Under the pieces are notes generated by a model that saw only the letters and a list, made by a program, of their open reading frames with translations, made no database searches and was not told where the DNA came from. A program made the position numbers and the translations under genes. This document shows, one piece after another, positions 12,564-24,660 of a stretch of 64,000 bases of DNA. How positions within the stretch are numbered: the first letter of the stretch is position 1; each line of letters opens with the position of its first letter. Origin of the DNA: Pseudisothecium myosuroides (lineage: Eukaryota; Streptophyta; Bryopsida; Hypnales; Lembophyllaceae); contig OX637287.1 of assembly GCA_951799445.1 (NCBI GenBank), forward strand, positions 1,488,001 to 1,552,000, given 5' to 3'.

Positions 12564-13480
12564 TTAACCCCTAAAGGCCCATGGCCTTTTTTCTGCCAAA
12601 AAACACTCAAAACTGCCATTTCTATAGCAAAAAGTACAAAAAAATTCAAATTGTTTTTTTTTCACATCTAACCGTAGGATCTTACACCTTATTGGTATGA
12701 GAATGTGTGGAAAAAATTTCAAAATTTTTAACCGCACAGATTGCAAGATATCTGCGTTTAAAGTGGAAAAATCAAGTTTTTCAGCACATTGCGGGACCAA
12801 ATTTTTTGACTTTAAACATTTTTAACTTAAAATTTTTGCACTACAACGTTTTGAGCTTTAAATCTTTATAGTGGAGAATTGAGTTGAGAGTCTAGGAAAA
12901 AAAAAAATTCAAAAAAACTTAATTATCATTCTTAAGAAAATTGTTAAGTAGAAGTAGGTACAAGATAGAAGGAAAATCTAAAATATTCATATATTTTAGA
13001 TGGAATTAAAATGCACTAATCCCAATGGTGAGATTTTTCTAGCAAGTAAACTAAACCATTCACAAAAAAAATTACAAAAATTGCATTCCGAAATGAATCC
13101 TACAAGTTATTTTTTTCAAGAAGATGCTCTAACTGCCCGAAAAACAAGAATGTCCATAACTTCCTCATAACAAATCCAAATGAAATGAATAAAAGCTTTC
13201 CAGATAGACAAAAATATAATCTATGAGAAAAAAAATATTTTAAAAAAAAATTCAAAATTTTGCAAATTTTTTTTGCTGCCCCCCGTCCCCACGCATTCCA
13301 AGAAATGGCATAACTTCTTGCTCAAAGGTCCGATTTCAATTTTTTTTTCTGCCACGTACCTCTCTCAATTCTTCATGTTCACAAAAAGTTTCAAAAAAAT
13401 CAGGAGAAAAATTCAGCAAAAAGGTACATGCCCGAAGACGCATTTGTCCCCCAAAGGGACAATGGGCTTTTAGGGGTTAA
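12564..13480. mobile_element. TTAA-flanked piggyBac-like element (family 1, reverse)
   Basis: The ends are TTAACCCCTAAAGGCCCA and TGGGCTTTTAGGGGTTAA. The 917-bp body is almost the same as the copy at 3709-4630. The terminal 'GGCCCA' differs from the 'GGACCA' variant of other copies and is mirrored at both ends, apart from one mismatch. Confidence 0.85.
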
Positions 13481-13505
13481 GTTCTACGTTCTAAGCTCCA
13501 CAGTA

Positions 13506-13730
13506 CTATTCCTTGTTGACACGGATGTTTGGCGTCCTATGGATGACATAGAATCCTTCTAGTAGGGTAGAAGTGCAACTATTCATCCATGGAATTTTGT
13601 TGTGAAAAATAAAGTTGTTCTACAGTAGTTTGACTTCTATGAATGCTTCTGCTATTTCTTAAGCTAATGATTTACACGGTAATGAAAAGGGATGATTTTT
13701 ACAGTCACATGTTTGTCCTTTAAGGGTTAA
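13506..13730. mobile_element. Short TTAA MITE (family B)
   Basis: The right end TTTAAGGGTTAA is intact. The left end is decayed ('ccttgttgacacgg' against TTAACCCTTGAATGTCGAAG in the 30431 copy). The interior matches the other family-B copies closely. Confidence 0.6.
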
Positions 13731-13765
13731 GAACTCCTCTTTAGAGAAATGAGGATTTCAATTAC

Positions 13766-14520
13766 ACTAGTGTACCTTGTGCCATTGCTTCAATATATTA
13801 AAATAAAAGTAAAAGTAACTTTATAATTCATAATTCAATAAGAACTTCAGAAATGAGTGTCTTTTCTAACGTAAGTCAGAACACCACAAAACAAAGCTTG
13901 TACACCCCTCCTTGCAGAAAGCTTCCTGACAATACCAAGAATAACACCAAAGGATGCACAATTCAAGAGATCTCACTATGACAAACAAAACAAAACAAAT
14001 ACCCTAAGATAAGGATCTATAACTTCTATTAGAGTGCCCTATGTCGTTGTTATAATCAAAATAAAAGTAAAAATAGTTTTCTAATTTTCTAATTTAATAA
14101 AAAATTTGAAATTCAATAACTTTAACATTGTGGTTCCAAATGCCATGAAACAAAGCCCTTACACCCCTCATTGTAGAGAGCTTTCCAGTGGTACGAAGAA
14201 TGTGACCAGGAGACACACGATCTAGGAGAGCTTACTGAAATAAACAAACAAAACAAAACAAAAAATCAGCAGCCTAACTTAAGGTATTGAAAGACCATGT
14301 CATTGCCATAGCCAAAATTCAAATAATAGTAATTTTCTATAAAAACTTTGAAATTCAATAAATTTTCTGTCGTAAGTTGGAATGCCACAAAACAAAGTAC
14401 ATGCACCCTTCTTTGTTGGGGGCTTTCCAACAATACTAAGAACACAACCGAAGGACGCACAGTCTAGGAGATCTCACTGTAACAATCAAAACAAATAAAG
14501 AACCTAATTGAAGGTATTGA
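13766..14520. repeat. Tandem cluster of three family-D repeat units (about 260 bp)
   Basis: Three successive units start near 13766, 14027 and 14287. Each begins with a variant of ACTAGTGTGCCTTGTGCCGT, contains 'ccaaacgccacaaaacaaag' and ends with CAAACAAAACAAA followed by a 'cctaatttaaggta' motif. Other family-D copies lie at 14822, 26395, 27060, 28480, 50605 and (reverse) 53290-53520. No TIR and no clear target duplication were seen, so the class is unknown. Confidence 0.6.
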
Positions 14521-14821
14521 CCTTTTTTTTGGCTTTTTGGTGCCAAATTGCACTAGGAAAAAAATTAATTTGGCTAAAAAATGGCTGCAAACTATGAAGT
14601 TTTTTGCTAGCCAACTTTGAATTAAAAAAATTGGATGAAATCGCTAGATTGTATGTAGATGAAAACATAATTACAGACATGTGATATGTGCTAATGTGAT
14701 ATGTGCTAATGTGATATTTTCTATCCAATATGTGGATGAATGTTGAAATTTGAAGCACCACTATAGCATTTTATATTGACACTTTGACACTTCATAAAAA
14801 ATGAAAAAACTAAACTGGGAT
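14521..14821. other. AT-rich spacer between family-D units
   Basis: Contains a small tandem of 'tgtgatatgtgctaa' at about 14680-14715. Nothing else was recognised. Confidence 0.4.
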
Positions 14822-15165
14822 AGACTAGTGTGCCCTATGCCATTGCCACATCCAAAATAAAAGTCAAAATAATTTTCTAATTTTTTAATTTATTAAAGCT
14901 TTGAAATTCAATATCTTTCACACCATAATATGAGAGGTTGCATTCTTGGTACAATTGTAAACCTTTATGCACAAAGGAGTGCAAGGGCTTTGTTTTGTAG
15001 CGTTTGTATATAGGTTCAAACGCCACAAAACTCAAAGACCGTGCACCCCTCCTTGCAAAGAGTTTTCTAGCGGTACCAAGAATATGACCAGGGGATTCAC
15101 GGTTTCTTAGATCTCATCATATCAAACAAAATAAACAAAACAAACAACATAATTTAATGTATAGA
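14822..15165. repeat. Family-D dispersed repeat
   Basis: Starts ACTAGTGTGCCCTATGCCAT and ends in CAAAATAAACAAAACAAACA plus 'cataatttaatgta'. It appears to hold an inverted partial second copy near 14930-15020 ('gcaagggctttgttttgtag'). Confidence 0.55.
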
Positions 15166-15251
15166 TTAGAGGAATTTGCTTTACAATATAATTTTGTAAA
15201 GCCAAAAGTTCTCCATCAATACCAATATTTAACTATTAAGAATGGTACAAT

Positions 15252-15482
15252 TTAATCCTAGGGGGAATCCATAAAACAAAATGTCCAATGGTTGATAGAG
15301 AATCATCTTATGTACGATAGAAGTGCACAATTGTTCATCCTTGGAATTTCATATGAAAAAGAAATGTCTTGCACATTTATTTGACCTCCAATAAATGCTC
15401 TTGGATTTTTCTTTGCAAATGATTCACAAAGTACCAAAAAAATTGATTTCCATGGTGACAAGCCCATCCTTCTAGGGAAAAG
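15252..15482. mobile_element. Short TTAA MITE (family B, decayed)
   Basis: Starts TTAATCCTAGGG. The right end has lost its TTAA. The internal motifs ('gatagaagtgcac', 'atttgacctccaat', 'attgatttccatgg') align with the other family-B copies. Confidence 0.5.
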
Positions 15483-15838
15483 AATGGACAATAATATTTC
15501 AATACAAATTTAAATATAATTCCACACATTTTAGGACTTTCTTTGATTTCTTCCCAGCTTTTCTTCATTCTTGACCTCTTAGTTGAAGTTATAGCACTTG
15601 ATAATTACAAAATGTTTTGTCTATTGGGATGAAGAATGAACACAAAATGGACATGGTAATTTAATACAATTGACAAGAAATCAAAGACCAAATTGTCAGT
15701 GAGTTGGACCGTGTATTTAAGTTTGTGATTAAATATGTGCCAATTTCAGTAGTATTGTTTTGCATAGTCTCAAATGACAACTAGGCAATTGTTAAATAGT
15801 ATTATGTTTTCAATCTTGAAGTTTGAAATTGTTCATGT
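15483..15838. other. AT-rich intergenic, nothing recognised
   Basis: About 350 bp without coding signals or recognisable repeat ends. Confidence 0.4.
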
Positions 15839-16785
15839 TTAACCCCTAAAAATACAGAGTCCATGACCAAGTAGTCAAATTTGAAGGTCCCTCGGTCTCT
15901 ATACTCCACTTCTTTGCTATTTATGAGTGAATTTTTTTGGTTTTATTTTTCAAAGATGAAACTATATGTTTGATTTTTTTCATATGAATTTATGAAAGTT
16001 TGCAGAAAATTTCAAATTACCATTAATGTATGAAGAAGAAATGAAGAAAATTCATATTAAATACAAAGCATACTTAAAAAATCTGAAAATTTTATAATCA
16101 AAGTGTATTATAGTGGCAGTATAGAATCCCGTGAAGAATATTGTGGTGTAAGGATTAAGGTGTAATTTCTATTTCACTCCATATATAGGAATATGGTTGT
16201 AGATTCTCAACTTCAAACTTCAAAAAAATGTTTGTTTCAAGGAAATTTTTCAAAATATTCAATTTGAATAGAAACTACAGTTTAAAAACTTTATTTTTTT
16301 ATTTTTTTTATCAAAAGCAAATCATGTTGAATGTTAAAATCAAGTTTTAAGGAGAAAAAAAATTGAAGTATTGAAATACAATATATAGTGAACTGTTTTC
16401 CAATATAGTGCTCCATTTAAATTTAAAAAACAACTAAATTGTCTTGAATTTGATTCAATCATGTGAATATAGCATCTTTATAAGTGAACACAAGAAAATG
16501 GTTGAAAATCATCCATTCATCAACACGTACAAAGCATATTTGATCATCTAGAGAGCACTTTAGTCCTTAGCGTCCCTCTATGATTAATATATGAGGTAGA
16601 TTATCTTAATTTCATGAAATTTCCTTTACAAAAGTTATCATGAGGGAAGGTTTCCAAATATCAAAGGATTACTTTGCAAGAAAAAGATGTTCTTTAGATG
16701 AATGTTACTTTAAAGCAATTTTTTCTTTACTTATTTTTTTCTTTATTTTTTTTTCTAATTACAGACTTCAAATGTATAGGGTTAA
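15839..16785. mobile_element. Possible TTAA element of another family
   Basis: The left end TTAACCCCTAAAAATACAG fits the class. The likely right end is ATGTATAGGGTTAA. The length (947 bp) fits but the inverted match between ends is weak, and the interior does not resemble family 1. Confidence 0.35.
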
Positions 16786-17485
16786 CTTGGCCAAAGAAAT
16801 TTAAAAGCCCTCCAAATCTTTAGAACTTTATATTTAACAAGATAAGTAAAATGACCTTGATATTGAATATAAGTACAAACATTGAAGGGTGCACAAGTTC
16901 ATTATGCAAATTCACAATTTTAGAAAAAATAGTATGACTTTGAAAGGTACATTGTAGCCTATTATGTGGTTGTATTTTGGTATTTGGAATCAAATTTAAT
17001 ATTATCCAATGAAACATTTGGAATTAGGTACAGGTATATTCAAGTATGAAAGTCATGCATCACACTTCAAGGGTGACTAGCATAGCTAATAGACATTGTA
17101 TATTTTCTTACTTTTGGTTGGTTGCCGTTAATTTTGAAAAATTCTTTGAATCCTTGGAATAAACTCCGGGTTTCAAAAAAAAAAAGAAACTCTTTGAAAA
17201 ACTAAAAAATTTGAAAAGTAAAAAGATTTCCACCAAGGATTTTGTCCTTTCTTGTGTACTTTTTCCACTTGCAATGGAAAATGTCTATGTGTTTCAAGAA
17301 AAAAATAAGTGTCTTTTTTTTTTAAAGAATGAAGTTTAAGTGAATGGAAATGGATGCCATACTAGTGAAATGAAGGTCATCTCCAAATGTGTCTAGGTTT
17401 GTGTTCAGGTTTTTATTTCATAAGCAATCAATATCCACTGTACACAAATTCTTTTTTTGTGTTAGTTTCGCGTTGATACAGTGGG
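16786..17485. other. AT-rich intergenic with a retroposon-like 3' end
   Basis: At about 17156-17188 the sequence GGAATAAACTCCGGGTTTC is followed by an A-run, the same motif plus A-rich tail as at 52028-52090. The rest is AT-rich and unremarkable. Confidence 0.4.
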
Positions 17486-18875
17486 ATACCATTCAAAATA
17501 GCATTTTTGCATTCGCAAGGAAGGAAATTTCACACCTGCCAACTTTGACAGACTCCCGAGGGCTGAAAAATTACTTTTTTATCATGAAATTTTTGAAATA
17601 AGAACATCTTTATATTAATAAAATATATATCAAATTTTATGGTCAAAATATTCACAAAAAAAAAGATATTCAAAGTCTACCAACATGTGTAGCGGTGAGA
17701 AAATTTTCACTGTTGCCAATTTTGACACCCTCCCGAGGGCTGAATTTTTTTTTTTTACCATGAATTTTTTGTCATGAGATCATCTCTATGTTGATAATAT
17801 GTGTGCAAAATTTCAGGTTCAAAAGATTTACTCAAAAAAAGATATTTGAAATCTACCAACATGTGTAGTTGTGAGAAACAATTTCACTACTACCAACTTT
17901 GACACTCTCCCAAGGGTTGGATTTTTTTTATTTATCATAAATTTTTTACTACAGAATCATTTTTATGTGAATAACATGTGTGCCAAATTTCAAGGTCAAA
18001 AGATTTACCAAAAATAAGATATGCTAATTCTACCAACATGTGTAGATGTGAGAATGATTTTTTTAGCCCTTGGCATAGAGTGTCATTTTATTGGTAAATT
18101 TTCACATGGATGTAAAATGTCTTTCTCACAACTACACATGCTGGTAGAATTAGCATATTTTTTTTTGTAAGTCTTCTGACCTTGAAATTCTTCAAACTTT
18201 TTATCAATATAGATATGATCTCATGCCAAAAATTTCATGGTAAAATGTTTTTTTCCTGCCCTTGGGATAGTGTCAAAGTTGGCAGTAGTGAAATTTTTCT
18301 CTCAGCTATACACGTTGGCAAATTTTGAATATCTTTTTTGGTGTGAATCTTTTGAACTTGAAATTTGGCATACATGTTATTAACATAAGAATGATTTTTT
18401 AATAGAAATTTCATAGTAAATAAAAAAAAATTCAACCCTTGGGAGAGTGTCAAAGTTGGTAGTAGTGAAATTGTTTCTCACAACTATACATGTTGGTAGA
18501 TTTCAAATATCTTTTTTTGAGTAAATCTTTTGAACTTGAAATTTTGCACACATATTATCAACATAGAGATGATCTCATGACAAAAATTTCATGGTAAAAA
18601 AAAAAAATTCAGCCCTTGGGAGGGTGTCAAAATTGGCAACAGTGAAAATTTTCTCACTACTATACATGTTGGTAGACTTTGAATATCTTTTTTTTTGTGA
18701 ATATTTTGACCATGAAATTTGGTATGCATGTTATTAATATAAAGATTTTCTTGTTTTAAAAATTTCAAGGTAAAAAAATAATTTTTCAGCCCTCGGGAGG
18801 TTGGCAAAGTTGGCAAATATGAAATTTCCTTCTTTGCGAATGCAAAAAGGCCATTTTGAATGGTACCTTGTGATT
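17486..18875. repeat. 1.4-kb inverted array of about 176-bp units
   Basis: Forward units carry the anchor CAACATGTGTAG at 17681, 17857 and 18033 (spacing 176). Past a turning point near 18070-18115, inverted units carry the complement (CTACACATG/CTATACATG-type) near 18132, 18304, 18482 and 18659. The outer flanks also pair: 'cattcaaaatagcatttttgcattcgc' at about 17491 against its complement at about 18836-18864. Each unit also contains a 'tttgacactctcccaaggg' block. The unit length is not a multiple of three, so the open frames crossing it are not evidence of coding. Confidence 0.8.
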
Positions 18876-19860
18876 GCTTTTTACTATATTCCAAGTCCCA
18901 ATTCTACAAGACTTGGATTAGGCCCTATTCCAACCAAAATCCCTATTTTTTGGAATTTAAGAGACAAATAAAAAATATTATATGTGAGATTTGGAGATTT
19001 TTTTATACTATGAAGCCTAAAGTCCAAAGTTTTCACATCTATACTACTATATATTGAACATATGTCAAAAAATGTCAAAAAAATTCAAAAACAAAATTAT
19101 AAAATCCACAGTGGACATATTTATATTCTTCATCAAACTAAGTGTAATTCTTTTAAAATTATATATACTAATTGAGATTGCAAGTAAGAGTTGGATTTTA
19201 GCCAAAAATAGAATCCTGATTCTTACTCCAAGTAAGAACATTCTTTGGCGCCAAACTTTCCAAAACATGTTTCCATGTAAGCACTTCTAACTGCACTTTT
19301 TTGACATAGACCATAAAGAGGGATAGTCTCAATTTGCACCTTGACTTGAAATATACAATAGTCAAAAACTTCGTCTTGATTTTTTGGTCTCCACCATTTA
19401 GATTTTTGAATATTTGGTGGGACATGAGACACACTCAAAATGCACCTTGATTTGTAATATAGCGTGAAAACCCCAAGTCTCAATTTGCACCTTGACTTGA
19501 AACATAGTGAAAAACTTCAATACTCAATTTTTTGCTCTTCACCAATCAGATTTTGAGGATTTGGTGGACTTGGCACATATATGCTCAGATTCGGATTCGG
19601 AAATGGATGAAAAGCATCTGTTTTGAAAGTAAGAACAGCTGTGCTTGACCATTCATCTGCCACTATTTTTGGCACTGATCCCGCCCGGGTGTTTCCTGGT
19701 TACGTTTTGAAGCTACCGTACTTCCCTTTTTCTTTCTTTAGAATTCATTTAGAATTCATTTTTTAAATTTTATTTGACACATTTAGAATTTATTTAGAAT
19801 TTTCATTTTCTTTACTACTGGCGTAGTCACAGGCAAGGCCACAATGTTTGCACTATTTCA
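18876..19860. other. AT-rich intergenic with a 151-bp imperfect tandem
   Basis: AGTCTCAATTTGCACCTTGA occurs at 19325 and 19476, each followed by a 'ccaccattt/ccaatcagatttttgaatatttggtgg'-type block. No gene seen. Confidence 0.4.
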
Positions 19861-21007
19861 TGGCCTGACGTACAGCCGCTTCGTAAAATAATCGAAGTCC
19901 ACGCCTTTAGGCCCGGGGTAGGCATGGGTTTCTCGGAGAAACAGGGAAGTCCAAGCGCAACGCGTGGCGCACGCGCTGCGCGCGAGCGTCCTTTTGGCTG
20001 TTTTGGGGGCCTACTTACCCTTTCTCAGCTTCGCTTCTGTACGGGTCCAAATTTAGCGGGCGGACCCGCACACGAGGTCCCTCCGGGCGTCCTCAAAGTC
20101 GTTTTTACCGCTGATGCAAACCAATCAATTCCTTCACGATCAGTCCCTGGCTGGCTCCTCCCAGGCTGGCAGAGATGGCACGGCACCCTGGCAGGCAGGC
20201 CGAGCCGTCATCGATGCCAATAACTTAGATCATGACTCCCTCAGTCGCACTCACTACTGTTGCAGACTTTGGCAGCAGATTCTGCAGCCCACGTTGGCTG
20301 GGTCCATCTCTCCACCCCCCCTAGCCATGTCGTGCGTGAGAGGATCGACTGCACCCTAAACTGCAAAAGGAATTCGTAGTTAGCGAAAAGTCAGTTGGGG
20401 TTTCCGTGAGAGCTCATATATCCGACTATTTATTAATCATTCTCATGAGGTGCGTTATAAATGCCGCGACGGGGATTTTTCCACTTTTTGAATCCCTACC
20501 ACGTTGCTCACGAATTCTCACTGTTCCAATGGCACGAAAATAGCCATTCAAGTGCGCTATCAGTCGTGGGAGGTTTCATCATGCCGACATCGAGCACGCA
20601 TTAAACTACTGATGCTGGCCGCGCTCGTCGTGCCGGATTTGATACATTATCCGTCGCTGGAAGCTCGTCAGTGTGACGCTCTTGTGCGCTCGCTCGCGCG
20701 CGCTTCACTGACTTACGAACTCTGTCCCGTTTGCTGGGTCTGTATCAGTTCCTTTCTGAAGTCGCAACATGCGTTGTCCCGGATCATCAAGAGGCAGTCC
20801 ACAGGGACAATTACTTGGGAAACCTGAAAGTCTGCGGGGTCTTGTAGTATGAGCGTCTCCGGGCGGAGAAATGGGTGAGTTGGCTGTTGTGTGAATCTTG
20901 CGAATCTTGCGAGGGAGAGGCGGGGGTTGGGATTTTCAGGGGTAGGAAGGCTCCGGGCACATGTGTTCTCATGCCATGGGGGGTGCCTGGTGGTGACTGC
21001 AGGAGAG
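19861..21007 (+). promoter_or_regulatory. GC-rich promoter and 5' leader region of the bHLH gene
   Basis: The GC content rises sharply from about 19870. A candidate leader intron runs from GT at 20875 (ATGG|GTGAGT) to AG at 21002, just before the bHLH ATG at 21008. An upstream ATG at 20849 would read out of frame with the main ORF if that intron is removed, so it could act as an upstream ORF. Open frames at 19924-20827 have no recognisable domain and are treated as leader or promoter sequence. Confidence 0.4.
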
Positions 21008-23598
21008 ATGGGCTCACTGGACGAAGCCTTGAGTGCGATGCTGTCGAGTGACCATGGTTTCTCGTCGTCTCTGGCCAGTGTGTTGCCGTCGTCGAATGCG
21101 ACCACCGCAGAAGGACTCTCGGGGGAGTTTTTTGCATCGCAATATTCCTCATTGCAGTCTGGGAGCTTGCAGGAGAGCTTGCAGGGGAGGTTGCAGGGGG
21201 GGGTTCCAGGGACGGGAATAACAGTAGGTGGTGTGAAGCCGAAGTCAAGCTCTAATTTTCACAGAGCGGGAGGGTTGCAGGGCAACAGTCCGAGTGCGCC
21301 CTCGTACCGCAACGCAGCCGAAGTGTCGCAATGGCCGTTCGGGCGCGACCAGAAGTTTGTGTTGGATGGCAAGAACGAGGTTTTGGAAGTGACGAGTGCG
21401 AACAATTTCAGGCCCACGAATCTGAACCCGCCTCCTCCTGGCGGGCTGCAACGCTACCACTCCGCGCCCAGCAGCTTCCTCCAGTCCTTGGCCGATTTCA
21501 GAGAGGACGGATTCTCGCATGTCGCCGAAGACAGCGACTTACTGGATTCCTTCTTCGCGGACAACAGCCTGGCGCCCATCAATGAACGCGGCGCTCAGCA
21601 GATGGACACTACAGGACCCACGGTCGTCGACGCCGCGAGCTCCACCAGCTTGAAAGATTATGAGCAATTTCTCGCTAGTGCGGACTTCAACTCGCCCTCC
21701 ACGCATTTGCCGAACAACTTTGCGGAGCCCCGGGCTCTCCCCGGCCATGGCGGATACTCCACGCCCGGTACGCCTTTGTCTCTTCCCTGCCGATCGATGC
21801 TTGCGTCCATGGATTCGAATGTCGTCATCACATTCAAAAAGCTTATGGGGGTTTAGTATCATGTTGGATTGTGTGTGCAAGGCTTTGGGTCAGGTATGTG
21901 AAGACCTAATAGGAGACCTAAGAGAAGGAGGAGATTTGGGAACAGTTTGGCAGTTTGTGGGCTTACTTTTAGAGGTGATTCGTAATCTCAAGAGTCTGCC
22001 TATTTGGGTGCATGTGTATGCTCTTGTGATCTTTTGACCAGCGCAGGCGGTTGCTCTGCCCAGCAACTGAACGTTCTCCTGTCACTTTCGTTGGTATATG
22101 GCACATGGCACATTGTCATTGAAAAAGAGGAAGGGTTAGAGTTATAGTCCCATCCATTCCACACTCTTTGAGAGTCCTGTAGACCTTCAAGATTTACAAG
22201 TTTGACACTTCCAGTACCGATCTGGACGATGGTACTGGTCTAGTTTGGAAGCGAGGGTTACGCCTTGAGTTTCTTGGCCACCGTTGGTTATTTAGTGGAG
22301 AATTGTGCTGCTTCAATTTGGAACAAGGGTAAGTTCTCTTGTGTCTGGAACTTGAAATTTGAATTGAATTCGGACATGGCTTTTGCGCTTGGCAGATGCG
22401 TTGGGAGTGCGGTCACGGCCCAGCAGGATAAACCTGCTCCGCCAGAGCAGCACTCCGGCGGACTTTCTGGCAGCCGTTCAGGACACCTTGGAGCCGGACT
22501 GCAGCAGTCCCATCTTCACGATGCCGAGCTTCTTGCAGTCCCCCGACGGATCGAATTCGAACATGTCAAGCGTCACGTCCGAGGCAGAGAATGGTAACCC
22601 CTCACTTTCTGCACGTCCCTTTGCCTTGTAAGGTAGAGGATACTATTTTTGCGTCACTTGTAACCAATTTATGTAGAAGGTTGCTTTGCATTGGGACATC
22701 ACTCACTATTGCCACCTGGGACGATCACTTGGGAAATTTTGCAAGAGTCAAACTCTCTCCAGCTCAAAATATCTCACACAATGGAAGATGATTTTCTTAT
22801 TAGTGGAGGAGATCATGTAGACTACAGTTACTGAAGGGACAGTAGACAACCCTTGAATTTTTCTGCAAAGATGAGTGACCATCAACCATGCAAAGATGAG
22901 TGACCTATTTGGCCAAGTAATGCTTACACCGAACTTGCGAATTAAACTCCAACTTAGTGTTAATTGTTGGAGTCGAGTTGCTGGGGTCAGTCATAAGGCA
23001 ACAGGATCAATGTCCTAACAGTTGTAGTATCCTCTACCTGACTTGTGGACATGCGGGATCAGTCCCCTAATGCTTTAGTATCCTCTTCCTTAATAGTGGA
23101 CATGATTTATAGATGGTGTTACTGATATTTGCAGCAGGGAAATCAGAGAACAAGCTTCAAGTCTCCGCGGATATGGTGACGGATCCGCCGGGGTGGCTGG
23201 GGAACAGCTCCCTGCGTGTGCGCGTTTCTGACCCGAGTTCTCCCCAATCCAAGCTTGGCTTGATTCGTCATTCGAGCCTGCCAGCCCGGAGCCGTCCCTT
23301 CAGTCCCACCCTGGAAGTCGATGACCTAGCAGAATTCTCCGGCACTGTGCCATGCAAGACGCGCGCCAACCGCGGCTTCGCCACGCACCCGCGCAGCATC
23401 GCGGAGCGCGTGCGGCGCACCAAGATCAGCGAGCGCATGAAGAAACTCCAAGACTTGGTGCCCAACATGGACCGGCAAACCAACACCGCCGACATGCTGG
23501 ACGAAGCCGTGGAGTATGTGAAGTACCTGCAGACGCAAGTGCAGGAGCTGTCCAACACTGTGGTCCAGTTAAAGGAACGCTTAGGCCATGGCAACTGA
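21008..23598 (+). CDS. bHLH transcription factor of the bHLH122/128/130 type
   Basis: The coding exons 21008-21767, 22396-22593 and 23138-23598 join in phase (both introns phase 1) to 472 aa. The bHLH domain is at about residues 403-454: '[20 protein letters not shown]' basic region and helix 1, '[20 protein letters not shown]' loop and helix 2. The Glu and Arg that read an E-box half-site are present, and the usual first His is replaced by the PRS context typical of this subfamily. Upstream are three subfamily motifs: [12 protein letters not shown] (147-158), [12 protein letters not shown] (267-278) and LIRHSSLPA (about 361-369). Arabidopsis relatives act in flowering, guard-cell and stress regulation; the role here is unknown. 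A longer frame could start at 20891, but those 39 residues are low-quality and the candidate leader intron would remove them. The whole bHLH domain lies in one exon. The second acceptor is a tandem GCAGCAG. Confidence 0.92.
23131..23137 (+). promoter_or_regulatory. NAGNAG tandem splice acceptor of bHLH exon 3
   Basis: The intron ends GCAGCAG. Use of the second AG gives ...EN-GKSEN; use of the first inserts one Ala (EN-AGKSEN). Both keep the frame. Confidence 0.6.
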
Positions 23599-24660
23599 TC
23601 TCTCTTCACTTGCCGTCTTCTTCCCCAAATCGCTACACTCGCAAGCTCTCACACTACAAGCTTTCATCGATCCCCCATTGCTATACTTGGGAGCGCAGAC
23701 TCAGGGTGTTGATGTTGAAGACTTCCTCTCAGCAGCGTACACTCAACAATCGTTGTCAGTGTGATTGCTTGAGCTTCGGTGACGGATTGCAAATGGAGAA
23801 TCTGACGCTCCCAACCCCAAACAGCGCTCTCGAAGTGCGGTGTAAACAACCCCCCTGCATATAATTTTTCCTTGAGAATTTTCTGCAAATTTGGCAGGAT
23901 TTAGTGGACCTGGGCCTGAATGTTGTGATGAAGTAACGCTGTCGCCCGCCATATCTTGGTGATCCGTAGTTAGCTTAGTTGTACCATACCAGTTGAATTA
24001 GCATTTGCGCAATGAACATTAATTATTTCTTGTGTTTGCGAGGCTGGCTAGAGCTCTCTTGTTCTGGTTTCCCTTTTTTCCAATCAGGTGATGATTGTTG
24101 AAACTCCGGCCTACTCCGCTTGGTTGAGTGACTGGATGCTTGGTTACGTTATTACACTGATTCAAATTGGAGGCTGTCTAAAGTGTCTTTGGTGTAGACC
24201 TGATGTTCCTTGTTGCCTGCACTGGGTTCAAGGTAACACCAATCATAGTGCTTCACTTTTCATTGAAGGTAGGTGAGATGCTCTGATTCTGTGCTGCAGC
24301 TTTTGAAAAATTGACTTGTCGTAAGAGACGATAGTGGGCGCCGCGACAGGAGACTTGATGTGGTTTTCTGACTATTCTAGGTACATGCACTGTTGAGGAA
24401 GGTCAATATTCTTTTGAGAAACAAGCCTTCCCAAAAATCACCTATAGAGTCAAGATTTACAGGAGCTTTTTTGTTTTGGCATCTCTTCTTTTATCTCTTT
24501 ATCTCTTTTTCACTGCTTGTGCTACTTTCTTGTGCAACTTTAGGATTGAGTCTTTGGGGTTGTGAAAACTTGACCCTTGCCTCATGAAACAAATAGTGGC
24601 AATATTAGAATTTGGAAACCCACTCCCTGAGTGTATCCAAGCCAATTGATTGTGACAATT
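23599..24660 (+). other. 3' flank of the bHLH gene
   Basis: Moderate GC at first, probably 3' untranslated sequence, then AT-rich intergenic DNA. Short frames here show no domain and are not called as genes. Confidence 0.4.

Noticed and set aside
18235..18894. Open frames in the inverted 176-bp array
   Set aside because: The repeat unit is not a multiple of three, and similar readings appear by repetition.
20713..21880. Minus-strand open frames across the bHLH gene
   Set aside because: Antisense shadows of GC-rich coding exons with no domain.
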